From Candidatus Latescibacterota bacterium (GTDB lineage Bacteria; Krumholzibacteriota; Krumholzibacteriia; JACNKJ01): 64,000 bases of DNA. Positions 41,610 through 49,189 of this stretch are shown in pieces (the stretch's first letter is position 1; each line of letters opens with the position of its first letter). Below the pieces are notes generated by a model. That model was not told the DNA's origin and searched no databases. It was given only the letters and a program-made list of their open reading frames with translations. A program made the position numbers and the translations under genes. The stretch covers positions 434,001 to 498,000 of the forward strand of contig JACKDC010000003.1 of NCBI GenBank assembly GCA_020633725.1, in the 5' to 3' direction.

Positions 41610-42010
41610 ACCCGGTCGTCCACTTCGAGCTGCCCTATGCGAATCGCGAGCGCGCCGAGCGCTTCTACGCCCAGGCCTTCGGCTGGAACACCCAGTTCCT
41701 CGGGCCGGCGATGGGCGACTACGTGCTGGTGACGACCGTCGATCCCACCGCGCCCACCCGGCTGCCGGCGGGAGGCATCAACGGCGGGCTCTTCCCGAGA
41801 AAGCCCGACTGGCCGGCGCAGCATCCGTCGGTCGTCATCGGCGTGGCGGACATCGCCGGCGCCATGACTGCCGTGCGCGATGCCGGCGGCGAAGTCCTCG
41901 GCGAGCCGATGGCGATTCCCGGCGTCGGCGACTACGTGTCGTTCCTGGACACGGAGGGCAACCGCATCAGCATCCTCCAGCCGAGCATGGAGAAGGAGAC
42001 GCAGCCATGA
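41606..42010 (+). CDS. VOC-family (glyoxalase/bleomycin-resistance-like) protein
   Basis: A 134-residue vicinal-oxygen-chelate fold protein with two beta-alpha-beta-beta-beta modules: VVHFELPYANRERAERFYAQAFGWN and VVIGVADIAGAMTAVRDAGGEVLGEPMAIPGVGDYVSFLDTEGNRISIL. Metal ligands are not all evident, so it may be a binding protein rather than an enzyme. ATG 41606 overlaps the SRPBCC stop (ATGA). It is third in the tetR operon. Confidence 0.9.
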   Translation: MNPVVHFELPYANRERAERFYAQAFGWNTQFLGPAMGDYVLVTTVDPTAPTRLPAGGINGGLFPRKPDWPAQHPSVVIGVADIAGAMTAVRDAGGEVLGEPMAIPGVGDYVSFLDTEGNRISILQPSMEKETQP

Positions 42011-42093
42011 CCGCACGCGCAACCAGGGTTCGCAGCCGTCTCTGCTGCGACGGCCACGGCCGCACGGCGGCGTTCCGCGGAGCGGTGAGTTGA
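42007..42093 (+). CDS. 28-codon open frame bridging two genes, possible micro-ORF or gene remnant
   Basis: Starts ATG 42007, overlapping the VOC stop (ATGA), and ends TGA 42091-42093, overlapping the ATG of the next gene (TGATG). Encodes MTARATRVRSRLCCDGHGRT..., basic with a Cys pair. No homology is recognised. The two overlaps would translationally couple the flanking genes; it may equally be leftover sequence from a lost gene. Confidence 0.3.
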   Translation: MTARATRVRSRLCCDGHGRTAAFRGAVS

Positions 42094-43181
42094 TGCGGCG
42101 ACTCCTCCTCGCCCCCCTGCTGCTCCTCGCCGCCTGCGGTGGCGACAAGCCCGGCGGCGCGAACCCCTGGCAGGCGATCGCCCTGGGCACCGACGCGGCG
42201 ATTCGCGATCTGAGCTTCGTCGACGACCAGCACGGCTGGATGGTCGGCGCCGCGGGCGGCGGAGAGAAGGGCGCGGTCGTGGGCGTCACCGAGGACGGCG
42301 GCCTGACCTGGCGCTTTCGCGGCGGCGTCGTCCCGCCTCGCTACCAGGCGCCGTCGATCGCGCTCAACGCCGTGCGCTTCGTGACACCCCGCTTCGGCGT
42401 CGCCGCCGGCCAGTCGGGCACGGTGCTGCGCAGCGAGGACGGCGGCGAGACCTGGCAGCAGACCCTCGCGCGCGGTCCCGTCTACTCGCACTGGCGCGAC
42501 GTGGACTTCGTGGACCTGCAGCACGGCTGGATGATCGGCCGCGGCGGGGTGATCGCCACCGAGGACACGGGGGCGAGCTGGACCCGCCTCGACCCCCCGG
42601 ACGCGCCGGCCGAGGCCGGCCTCGCCCTCGACATGCTGGATCTCGACGAGGGCTGGATGGTGGGCAAGCACGGGCTCGTCCTCCACTCCACGGACGGCGG
42701 GCGGCGCTGGAGCCCGGTGAACGTGCTGGGCGCCCTCGCGGACGGGGCCGTCCCCGACTTCGCGGCGCTGCACTTCGTCGACCGCGACCACGGCTGGATC
42801 GCCGGCACCGTGACCACGGCCCGAGGCATCGACGACATCCACCGCGCCGTGCTGCTGCACAGCGCGGACGGCGGCGCGAGCTGGCAGTCGCAGCTGGAGG
42901 ACGTGGAATGCATCCTCACGGCGGTCCGCTTCGCCGACGCGCGGCGCGGCTGGGCGCTGGGCTTCGACCGCGGCGGGGGGACGTCCACGGTGCTGGCCAC
43001 CGCCGACGGCGGCGGGAGCTGGCACGTGGAGCTCGTCGTGCACGGCGAGGAGCTGGCGGCGCTCGAGATCGGCGACGCCTTCGTGTGGGCCGTCGGCGAT
43101 CGCTCGCGGGAGGAGCCGCAGCGGCTGTTCAGGCGCGCCCTGGACGCGCCCGTCGTGGCGCGGTCCCGTCGCGGCCGCTAG
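42093..43181 (+). CDS. exported YCF48/photosystem II assembly-like beta-propeller lipoprotein
   Basis: A 362-residue lipoprotein with lipobox LLAACGGD (Cys near 14). It contains repeated DxxHGWxxG blades (DLSFVDDQHGWMVGAAG, VDFVDLQHGWMIGRGG, LHFVDRDHGWIAGTV) alternating with TEDGGLTWR / SEDGGETWQ / STDGGRRWS Asp-box-like turns, the YCF48 seven-bladed propeller. ATG 42093 lies after CGGAGCGG. It is the last gene of the tetR operon, and its stop shares a CTAG with the convergent membrane-protein gene. Role in non-photosynthetic bacteria is unknown. Confidence 0.9.
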   Translation: MRRLLLAPLLLLAACGGDKPGGANPWQAIALGTDAAIRDLSFVDDQHGWMVGAAGGGEKGAVVGVTEDGGLTWRFRGGVVPPRYQAPSIALNAVRFVTPRFGVAAGQSGTVLRSEDGGETWQQTLARGPVYSHWRDVDFVDLQHGWMIGRGGVIATEDTGASWTRLDPPDAPAEAGLALDMLDLDEGWMVGKHGLVLHSTDGGRRWSPVNVLGALADGAVPDFAALHFVDRDHGWIAGTVTTARGIDDIHRAVLLHSADGGASWQSQLEDVECILTAVRFADARRGWALGFDRGGGTSTVLATADGGGSWHVELVVHGEELAALEIGDAFVWAVGDRSREEPQRLFRRALDAPVVARSRRGR

Positions 43182-44530
43182 CGATAGCCGAAGAGCATCG
43201 GAAAGAGCAGCGCCACGACCCAGGCCCAGGCGGCGAAGAGGGGCAGGGTGGCGGTCTGCCAGCGCTCCAGGCGCGGGAAGGGCGTGCGGCCCCCCAGGAA
43301 GCGGGCGTAGTGGACCGCGCTGCCGCCCAGGTTCACCAGCAGGAGCAGGTTCAGGCCGAGCGCGGCCGCCTTGTTGGGGCTCGCGCCAAACTCCGAGATG
43401 CGCGCGCTGATCGCCCAGAGCGCGAGGACGTCCACGAGCAGCGCGCAGACCACCAGCAGCAGCTGCAGCAGGTCGAAGCGACGCGGCGGCGCCTGGCTGT
43501 CGCGCGCGCTGATCGAGTAGAGCAGCAGCCCCAGCACGAGGACGAGCAGCAGGTCGAAGCCGATGAGCACCTCGCGCCCCACCTGGATCGCGCTGCCCGT
43601 GACGAGCATCGTCACCACGAAGACCAGCAGCAGCGCCGCGAAGAGCGGCGTGAAGAGCCAGGTCAGCACCGGCGCCATGTTCTCGATGACGCTCTGCTTG
43701 GCCTCCACCAGCCAGGCCGCGACGATCACCGCGCCCATCACGCCGCAGGGCAGCAGCCAGTCGCTGATCACCAGCTTCGGGTCCAGGCCGATCGCCTGGA
43801 AGATGAAGGCGGTGAAGCCCACCAGCACGCCGCCGCCCAGCGCGATCAGCGCCAGGTAGATGAACCACTCCCCCGAGAAGCGCACGTAGTTCATCCGCCC
43901 CTCGTGCCGGCGCCACGCCCCGCCCGTGTAGGCGAAGGCGATCATCATCCACAGCGCGATGGGCAGGTGGATCGCGCTGAGCTGCTCGGTCTGCCCCCTG
44001 GGCACGAAGGGCAGCAGGTTGACGCCCAGCGCGCCCAGCAGGAAGGGCGCGGCCTGGCGCAGCCAGCCCGACGCGGCGAGTCCGCGCTTCCACGCGAAGA
44101 AGGCGGCCAGGAAGGGCAGGACGAACAGGCTGAAGTTGCGCAGGTAGTACGAGGAATCCGCCAGGGGACCATGGAGGCGGTGGCCGAAGAGCTCGGGCAG
44201 CTTGATCGCGACGGCCGCGGCGGCGGCGCAGAGCAGGGCCACGCCCCCGTCGCGGCGGGCGGGGCTCGACCCCTCGCCCCCGGGGGCGAGCACGAGCTGC
44301 TTCCACAGGCGCTCGCTGTACTCGCGCGCGAACTCGAGGGCCACGGCGTCCTGCTCGCCGAGGCGCTTGACGGCCACGAGGAAGGCCTCGGACTCGTCCA
44401 GCCCCGCCGCCTGCAGCGCCTCGATCTGGTTGCGCAGGTGGTCCTCCATCTCGTCGACGTCCGCGGCGCTCACCGCCTGCCGCCGACGAAAGTGGTTCCG
44501 CCACTCGTCGATGCGCTCGTCCACGGTCAT
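43178..44530 (-). CDS. multi-spanning membrane protein with permease-prefix N-terminal domain (DUF4153-like)
   Basis: A 450-residue protein. Residues 1-70 are a soluble 'permease prefix' helical domain (DEWRNHFRRRQAVSAADVDEMEDHL, LDESEAFLVAVKRLG) that typically accompanies PadR-controlled membrane proteins. About twelve hydrophobic segments follow (for example VALLCAAAAAVAIKL, FSLFVLPFLAAFFAW, FDLLLVLVLGLLLYSI). No transport motif is recognised. ATG 44530 overlaps the padR stop (ATGA), so it is translationally coupled to its likely regulator. Confidence 0.85.
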   Translation of the reverse strand: MTVDERIDEWRNHFRRRQAVSAADVDEMEDHLRNQIEALQAAGLDESEAFLVAVKRLGEQDAVALEFAREYSERLWKQLVLAPGGEGSSPARRDGGVALLCAAAAAVAIKLPELFGHRLHGPLADSSYYLRNFSLFVLPFLAAFFAWKRGLAASGWLRQAAPFLLGALGVNLLPFVPRGQTEQLSAIHLPIALWMMIAFAYTGGAWRRHEGRMNYVRFSGEWFIYLALIALGGGVLVGFTAFIFQAIGLDPKLVISDWLLPCGVMGAVIVAAWLVEAKQSVIENMAPVLTWLFTPLFAALLLVFVVTMLVTGSAIQVGREVLIGFDLLLVLVLGLLLYSISARDSQAPPRRFDLLQLLLVVCALLVDVLALWAISARISEFGASPNKAAALGLNLLLLVNLGGSAVHYARFLGGRTPFPRLERWQTATLPLFAAWAWVVALLFPMLFGYR

Positions 44531-44862
44531 GTGAGCTCCAGTCGCCAGATGCCCCGCATCGCGCGGTCCACCACCTGCCACTGCTCGCGGTGGCGGGCGA
44601 GTTCGTCCGCGCCCGCCGGGGTCAGCCGGTAGTACTTGCGACGGCGGCCGGTCTCGGACTGGCCCCAGATCGCGTCCACGAGCCCGTTGCGCTCGAGGCG
44701 GTGAAGCAGCGGGTAGACCATGCCGTCCGTCCAGGCCAGTTCGCCACCCGACAGCTCCCCCACGCGCTTGATGATCGCGTAGCCGTAGCTCTCGCCCTCG
44801 CCGAGGATGGCGAGCACGAGCGGCGTGGCCGAGGCGGCGACGAGGTCCTTGTCGATGTTCAC
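44527..44862 (-). CDS. PadR-family transcriptional regulator
   Basis: A 111-residue winged-helix repressor: TPLVLAILGEGESYGYAIIKRVGEL, the recognition region WTDGMVYPLLHRLERNGLVDAIW and the wing TGRRRKYYRLTPAG. It has the short C-terminal helix of the subfamily-2 group. GTG 44862 has AAGGAG five bases upstream. Start of a two-gene operon with the membrane protein, driven by the promoter at 44884-44912 that carries a matching dyad; autoregulation is likely. Confidence 0.93.
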   Translation of the reverse strand: MNIDKDLVAASATPLVLAILGEGESYGYAIIKRVGELSGGELAWTDGMVYPLLHRLERNGLVDAIWGQSETGRRRKYYRLTPAGADELARHREQWQVVDRAMRGIWRLELT

Positions 44863-44883
44863 GGCGGCTCCTTACCTGGCAGC

Positions 44884-44912
44884 ATCATACATGGCGGTGC
44901 TATGTATGTCAA
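44884..44912 (-). promoter_or_regulatory. sigma70 promoter of the padR operon
   Basis: Minus strand TTGACA (44912-44907), 17-base spacer, TATGAT (44889-44884), giving a short leader with AAGGAG before the GTG at 44862. Consensus -35 and spacing, five of six at -10. Confidence 0.85.
44886..44908. promoter_or_regulatory. perfect dyad CATACAT-N9-ATGTATG, likely PadR operator
   Basis: Seven-base arms at 44886-44892 and 44902-44908 are exact complements, spaced by nine bases, and overlap both the -10 and the -35 of the padR promoter. ATGT/ACAT half-sites are typical of PadR-family operators. Confidence 0.75.
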
Positions 44913-44922
44913 GGGCCGGGCT

Positions 44923-44934
44923 GTTCACGTGAAC
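44923..44934. promoter_or_regulatory. 12-bp perfect palindrome GTTCACGTGAAC
   Basis: Lies 10 bases upstream of the padR -35 within an A/T-rich pocket that extends to about 44970 (AAATCGCAATCCCTTGATTT). Could bind an activator or a second repressor. No protein is assigned. Confidence 0.35.
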
Positions 44935-44974
44935 AAATCGCAATCCCTTGATTTTGCGTTAGATTCGGAAGTGC

Positions 44975-45922
44975 TCAGCCGAGCCCCACCAGGCGCCGGC
45001 TGGCCTGGTAGAGCGCCTCGGCCAGGGCCCCGTCGCGGGCCCGGGGGTTCGGCGAGGGCATCGGCCAGCCGCCGGGGCGGTCGCGCCTGTCGGGGTAGAG
45101 GATGCTGTTCTGGCTGTAGTAAGCGCCGGCGTGGGCGGGGAGGTCGTCGGCCAGCAGGCAGTGCAGGGTGGTCTGGGCGCCGTCCTCGGCGGACAACATG
45201 CCCAGGAACGGGCTCAGCGGCCGCAGGAGCCCGTTCTGCACCCAGGCCGGCATGGTGTGGCTCACCAGGTTGCTGCGGATCCATCCGGGGTGGACGGACA
45301 CGGCGGTCACGCCGGTGCCCTCCAGCCGCCGCGCCAGGCTGACGGCCTGCAGGACGATCGCCAGCTTCGACTGCGCGTAGGCCTCCATGCCGTCGTAGGG
45401 GCGCCGGTCGCCGTTCAGGTCGTCCAGGTGCAGCTCACCGCCCCGGCCGCGCATTCCCACGTGCGCCACGCTGGACACGCAGACGATCCGCGAGGGCGCG
45501 CCTGCCTTGAGGCGCTCCAGCAGCAGCTCGGTCAGCAGGAAGTGGCCGAGGTAGTTGGTGCCGAACTGGGTCTCGAAGCCGTCGACCGTGCGTCCCCGGG
45601 GCGTGTTCATGACGCCCGCGTTGTTCACCAGGCCGTCCAGGCGGGCGTGCCGCGCGAGGACGGCCTGGGCGCAGCGACGAACGGAGTCGAGGCTGCCCAG
45701 GTCCAGCGCCAGCACCTCGGCCGTGCCGGGACCGGACAGGCCGCGCACGGCCTCCTCTCCCGCCGCGACGCGACGGCAGGCCGCCACCACGTGCGCGCCC
45801 TGACGGACGAGCTGCGCCATCGTGGCCAGGCCCGACCCGGAGTTGGCGCCCGTCACCACGTAGACCCTGCCGCGCAGGTCCTTCGCGAAGAGCGCGGGGT
45901 TGCAGCGCAGGGTCTTCAGCAT
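44975..45922 (-). CDS. short-chain dehydrogenase/reductase (retinol-dehydrogenase-like)
   Basis: A 315-residue SDR with the NAD(P)-binding TGANSGSGLA near residue 24, NNAGVM at about 100, the catalytic Ser in VCVSSVAHVG and the YAQSK pair (Y-x-x-x-K) at about 182, then SVHPGWIRSNL. The length and the long C-terminal part with HTMPAWVQNGLL and GAYYSQNSILYPD fit the animal-retinol/WW-oxidoreductase-like subgroup. ATG 45922 has AAGGAGG six bases upstream. Single gene, 32 bases after the terminator hairpin of the ribosomal operon. Substrate is unknown. Confidence 0.9.
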   Translation of the reverse strand: MLKTLRCNPALFAKDLRGRVYVVTGANSGSGLATMAQLVRQGAHVVAACRRVAAGEEAVRGLSGPGTAEVLALDLGSLDSVRRCAQAVLARHARLDGLVNNAGVMNTPRGRTVDGFETQFGTNYLGHFLLTELLLERLKAGAPSRIVCVSSVAHVGMRGRGGELHLDDLNGDRRPYDGMEAYAQSKLAIVLQAVSLARRLEGTGVTAVSVHPGWIRSNLVSHTMPAWVQNGLLRPLSPFLGMLSAEDGAQTTLHCLLADDLPAHAGAYYSQNSILYPDRRDRPGGWPMPSPNPRARDGALAEALYQASRRLVGLG

Positions 45923-45953
45923 CGCTGCCTCCTTCGTCGGCCATCAATGCGAA

Positions 45954-45982
45954 TGCCCCGCGGCGCCAGGCGCCACGGGGCA
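45954..45982 (-). terminator. strong hairpin ending the ribosomal superoperon
   Basis: On the minus strand TGCCCCGTGGC pairs with GCCGCGGGGCA (11 pairs, one G-T) around a 7-base loop, followed by TTCGCATT. It lies 17 bases after the tRNA-Asn 3' end and is the first strong terminator-like structure after the long operon. Confidence 0.7.
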
Positions 45983-45998
45983 CGTCGTCGAGATCAGG

Positions 45999-46071
45999 CT
46001 CCCCGGGTAGGACTTGAACCTACAACCCTGCGGTTAACAGCCGCATGCTCTGCCAATTGAGCTACCGAGGA
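45999..46071 (-). tRNA. tRNA-Asn (anticodon GTT)
   Basis: 73 bases form a full cloverleaf: acceptor TCCTCGG/CCGGGGA (one G-T pair), D-arm AGCTC...GAGC, anticodon arm GCGGC-TGTTAAC-CGC with GTT, T-arm with GTTCAAGTC, discriminator G. CCA is not encoded (CCT follows). It lies eight bases after rplQ, so it is probably processed from the ribosomal-protein transcript. Confidence 0.97.
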
Positions 46072-46079
46072 ACGAAGTC

Positions 46080-46544
46080 CTAGGCCGGCGGCTGGGCCGC
46101 GGTCTTCTTCATGTCCTTCTTGCGCTTGGCGTCGGCCTCCTTCTTGGAGACGTCCGTCTTGCCGCTCTTCTTGCCCTTGGGCTTGTAGTTGCTGTCCACC
46201 AGCTCGAGGATGGCCATCTGGGCGTCGTCGCCCTTGCGGATCCCCGCGCGCATGATGCGGGTGTAGCCGCCGGGGCGCTCCGCGAAGCGGGGGCCGATGG
46301 CGTCGAAGAGCTTCTGCAGCACCACGGGCTTGATGATGAAGCGCGCCGCCTGCCGCCGCGCCGTGAGATCGCCCCGCTTGGCGAAGGTGATCATGCGCTC
46401 CGCGTAGCGGCGCGCCTCCTTGGCCTTGGTCAGGGTCGTCTCGATGCGCTCGTGCTCGAAGAGGCTGGTGACCATGTTGCGCAGCATCGCGCGGGACTGA
46501 TCGGCCGGCCGGTTCAGGCGATTGCCTCTGACTTGATGTCGCAT
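46080..46544 (-). CDS. rplQ: 50S ribosomal protein L17
   Basis: 154 residues. Starts MRHQVRGNRLNRPADQSRAMLRNMV, with ERMITFAKRGDL and RPGGYTRIMRAGIRKGDDAQMAILELV. The last 35 residues are a Lys-rich tail (KPKGKKSGKTDVSKKEADAKRKK), longer than in E. coli. Binds near the exit tunnel of the large subunit. Last protein gene of the superoperon, followed by tRNA-Asn. Confidence 0.97.
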   Translation of the reverse strand: MRHQVRGNRLNRPADQSRAMLRNMVTSLFEHERIETTLTKAKEARRYAERMITFAKRGDLTARRQAARFIIKPVVLQKLFDAIGPRFAERPGGYTRIMRAGIRKGDDAQMAILELVDSNYKPKGKKSGKTDVSKKEADAKRKKDMKKTAAQPPA

Positions 46545-46573
46545 GACTCTTTCCTCGTGCTGTGCCCGGCCGG

Positions 46574-47572
46574 CTAGGCCTGGGCGCGTTCCTTTTCGAC
46601 CGACGCCACCAGTCCGCTCACGTCCATGCCCCAGTGCAGGCCCATGCCCTCGAGGATCTCGCTGATCTCCTTGAGGCTCTTGCGGCCGAAGTTGCGGTAC
46701 TGGAGCATCTCGCTCTCGGTCTTCACCACCAGCTGGCCGATGGACTTGATGTCGGCCGCCTTCAGGCAGTTGGCGCTGCGCACGGAGAGCTCGAGCTCCT
46801 CCACGTTGCGGCTGAGCAGCTCGCGCATGCGCTCGAGTTCCTCGTCCACCTCTTCCTCGGCCACGGCCATGGGCTCCTCATCGAAGTTGATGAAGAGGTA
46901 GAGGTGGTCCTTGACGATCTTGGCCGCGTAGCCCAGCGCCTCTTCGGGCGAGATCGCGCCGTTGGTCTCGATCTCGAGCACCAGGCGATCGTAGTCCGTG
47001 CGCTGTCCGACGCGGGTGTCCTCGATGCGGTAGTTCACCTTGCGCACCGGGCAGAAGATGGCGTCCACCGGGATGACCCCGATCGACGTGTCCGTCAGCT
47101 CGTGGTTCTCGGCCAGCACGAAGCCGCGGCCGTCGCTGACCAGGATCTCGGCCCTGAGGTGCGCGCCCTCGTTGAGGTGGCAGATCACCAGGTCCGGGTT
47201 CACGATCTCCACCGCCGAGTCCTCGGTGATGTCCGCGGCGGTCACGGGACCGGGGCGGTTCACGTCAAGGTAGAGCTTGTGGGACAGGTCGGTGTTCAGA
47301 CGGCAGACCATCTGCTTGAAGTTCAGGACGATGTCGCTGACGTCCTCCATGACGCCCGGGATGTTCGTGAACTCGTGCAGGGCGTCCTCGAACTTGACGG
47401 CAACCACGGCCGCGCCCTGCAGGCTGCTGAGCAGCGTGCGGCGCAGGGCGTTGCCCAGCGTCAGGCCGAAGCCCCGCTCCAGGGGCTCCACCGTGAAGCG
47501 GGTGAAGTACGGGGTCTCCCCCGTCTTCTGGATCTCCACCTGCTTCGGCATCAGCACGTTCTTCCACTTCAT
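46574..47572 (-). CDS. rpoA: RNA polymerase alpha subunit
   Basis: 332 residues. The N-terminal domain has FTVEPLERGFGLTLGNALRRTLLSSLQGAAV and GPVTAADI; the C-terminal DNA-binding domain has ELELSVRSANCLKAADIKSIGQLV and GRKSLKEISEIL. A short acidic linker (PMAVAEEEVDEELE) joins them. ATG 47572 is chosen because AGGAGG lies nine bases upstream; an in-frame GTG-type extension to 47614 is not homologous. Assembles core RNA polymerase and contacts UP elements and activators. Confidence 0.98.
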   Translation of the reverse strand: MKWKNVLMPKQVEIQKTGETPYFTRFTVEPLERGFGLTLGNALRRTLLSSLQGAAVVAVKFEDALHEFTNIPGVMEDVSDIVLNFKQMVCRLNTDLSHKLYLDVNRPGPVTAADITEDSAVEIVNPDLVICHLNEGAHLRAEILVSDGRGFVLAENHELTDTSIGVIPVDAIFCPVRKVNYRIEDTRVGQRTDYDRLVLEIETNGAISPEEALGYAAKIVKDHLYLFINFDEEPMAVAEEEVDEELERMRELLSRNVEELELSVRSANCLKAADIKSIGQLVVKTESEMLQYRNFGRKSLKEISEILEGMGLHWGMDVSGLVASVEKERAQA

Positions 47573-47629
47573 GCGGAATTGCCTCCTTACTCGCCCGAGG
47601 GCGAAGGCGATCAAACTGGCGGCGGCGTT

Positions 47630-48241
47630 TTACTTCGAGTAGAGCTCGACGATCAGCTGCTCCTGGACGTTCACCGGCATGTCCCCGCGCTCGGGCTCGT
47701 TGAGGTAGCTGGCCTCGAAGGCCGCCTCGTCGAGGCTGACGTAGGGCACGCGGCCGCGGGCCGCCCGCTTCTTGATCGACTCCAGGATGAACACGTTCTT
47801 CCGGCTCTTCTCGCGCAGCGTGACCTTGTCCCCCGCTTTCAGCTCGTAGCTGGGGATGTCCACCGCCTGCCCGTTCACATTGAAGTGCCCGTGCGTCACG
47901 AACTGCCGCGCCTGGGGCCGCGTCGCCGCGAAGCCCGCGCGGAACACGAAGTTGTCGAGACGGCTCTCGAGCATCTGCAGCAGGTTCGTGCCCGTCACGC
48001 CCTGACGGCGGGCGGCCTCCTTGAAGTAGCGCCTGAACTGACGCTCCAGGATGCCGTACATGTACTTGACCTTCTGCTTCTCCGCGAGCTGCAACCCGTA
48101 CTCGGACACCTTGCGCCGGCGGTTCCGCCCGTGCTGACCGGGCGGGTACGGACGCTTGTCCAGCGGGTTCTTGTCGGTCTCGAAGATGTTCTCTCCGAAG
48201 CGGCGACTGATCTTGTGCTTCGGACCACGGTAGCGCGCCAT
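47630..48241 (-). CDS. rpsD: 30S ribosomal protein S4
   Basis: 203 residues: MARYRGPKHKISRRFGENIF at the N-terminus and the S4 RNA-binding domain MLESRLDNFVFRAGFAATRPQARQFVTHGHFNVNG. It lacks the Cys cluster of zinc-type S4. Start ATG 48241 with GAGGAGG. Primary 16S binder and, in other bacteria, translational repressor of this operon. Confidence 0.98.
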   Translation of the reverse strand: MARYRGPKHKISRRFGENIFETDKNPLDKRPYPPGQHGRNRRRKVSEYGLQLAEKQKVKYMYGILERQFRRYFKEAARRQGVTGTNLLQMLESRLDNFVFRAGFAATRPQARQFVTHGHFNVNGQAVDIPSYELKAGDKVTLREKSRKNVFILESIKKRAARGRVPYVSLDEAAFEASYLNEPERGDMPVNVQEQLIVELYSK

Positions 48242-48305
48242 GCGCTCGACCTCCTCTTAATCGGATCGGCCCCCTCGGGCCTGCTAGCCTGGTTCGCCCG
48301 CTTCG

Positions 48306-48701
48306 CTACATCCGGCGGCGCTTCTTGGGACGGCAGCCGTTGTGCGGCATGCTCGTCTTGTCCTTGATGCCCGTCACCTCCACGCCCGTGGCGTGGATGG
48401 AGCGGATGGCTGCTTCGCGGCCGGGGCCGGGGCCCTTGAGATGGATCTCGCAGCGCTTGAGACCCAGGTTCATCGCCTCCCGCACGCAGCGGTCGGCCGC
48501 GAGCTGGGCCGCGTAGGGCGTGCTCTTGCGGCTGCCCTTAAAGCCGGCGGTGCCGGCGCTGGCCCAGGTGAAGACCTCGCCGCCGGTGCTGGTGGCGGTG
48601 ATGATCGTGTTGTTGAAGCTGGACTTGATGTGGATCACGCCCATCGAGTCCATCTTCCGCGACTTCTTGCGGCCGGTCTTCCGGCCCTTCGGTGCAGCCA
48701 T
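48306..48701 (-). CDS. rpsK: 30S ribosomal protein S11
   Basis: 131 residues with a basic N-terminus (MAAPKGRKTGRKKSRK), GVIHIKSSFNNTIITATS, FKGSRKSTPYAAQLAA and a C-terminal GCRPKKRRRM. ATG 48701 after GGAGGA. Platform protein of the small subunit. An 88-base gap with two hairpins separates it from rpsM. Confidence 0.98.
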   Translation of the reverse strand: MAAPKGRKTGRKKSRKMDSMGVIHIKSSFNNTIITATSTGGEVFTWASAGTAGFKGSRKSTPYAAQLAADRCVREAMNLGLKRCEIHLKGPGPGREAAIRSIHATGVEVTGIKDKTSMPHNGCRPKKRRRM

Positions 48702-48762
48702 CGGGCTTCCTCCTCAGAATCTGCTGGCGGGTCCCCGACGCGGGGGGCCCTCAACCCTGAAG

Positions 48763-48783
48763 GGGGCGCGACTCTCGCGCCCC
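48763..48783 (-). promoter_or_regulatory. 9-bp hairpin in the rpsM-rpsK gap
   Basis: GGGGCGCGA/TCGCGCCCC with a 3-base loop, starting six bases after the rpsM stop; a second G/C hairpin follows at about 48729-48750. There is no U-tract. Possible attenuator, processing site or S4-binding leader equivalent inside the alpha operon. Confidence 0.4.
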
Positions 48784-48789
48784 GGGGGA

Positions 48790-49167
48790 CTAGCGCGTCT
48801 TCTTCTTCGCGCCCGGACGGGCCTTGGGGCCCTTGCGGGTGCGGGCGTTCGTCTTCGTGCGCTGGCCGTGCGCCGGCAGGCCCTTGCGGTGACGCAGGCC
48901 CCGGTAGCAGCCGATGTCCATGAGACGCTTGATGTTCATGGACACTTCGGTGCGCAGGGTACCTTCCGTCTTGTACTCGGGCTTGTTCAGCTCGTCACGG
49001 AGCATCGCCGTCTGCTCTTCGGTGAGGTTCTTCACCCGCAGATCGGGGTCGATGCCCGTGCGCTCAAGGATCTTCTCGCTCGTGCTCCGCCCCACACCGA
49101 AGATGTAGGTCAGGCCGATCACGACCCTCTTGTTGGCCGGCAGGTCGACGCCTTGGATTCGGGCCAA
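48790..49167 (-). CDS. rpsM: 30S ribosomal protein S13
   Basis: 125 residues: MARIQGVDLPANKRVVIGLTYIFGVGRSTSEKIL, then GCYRGLRHRKGLPAHGQRTKTNARTRKGP and a Lys-rich end. Starts with TTG (49167), AGGAGG seven bases upstream, an unusual codon for so highly expressed a gene. Head protein contacting P-site tRNA. Confidence 0.97.
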   Translation of the reverse strand: MARIQGVDLPANKRVVIGLTYIFGVGRSTSEKILERTGIDPDLRVKNLTEEQTAMLRDELNKPEYKTEGTLRTEVSMNIKRLMDIGCYRGLRHRKGLPAHGQRTKTNARTRKGPKARPGAKKKTR

Positions 49168-49189
49168 AACTGTTCCTCCTTATCCCGGA

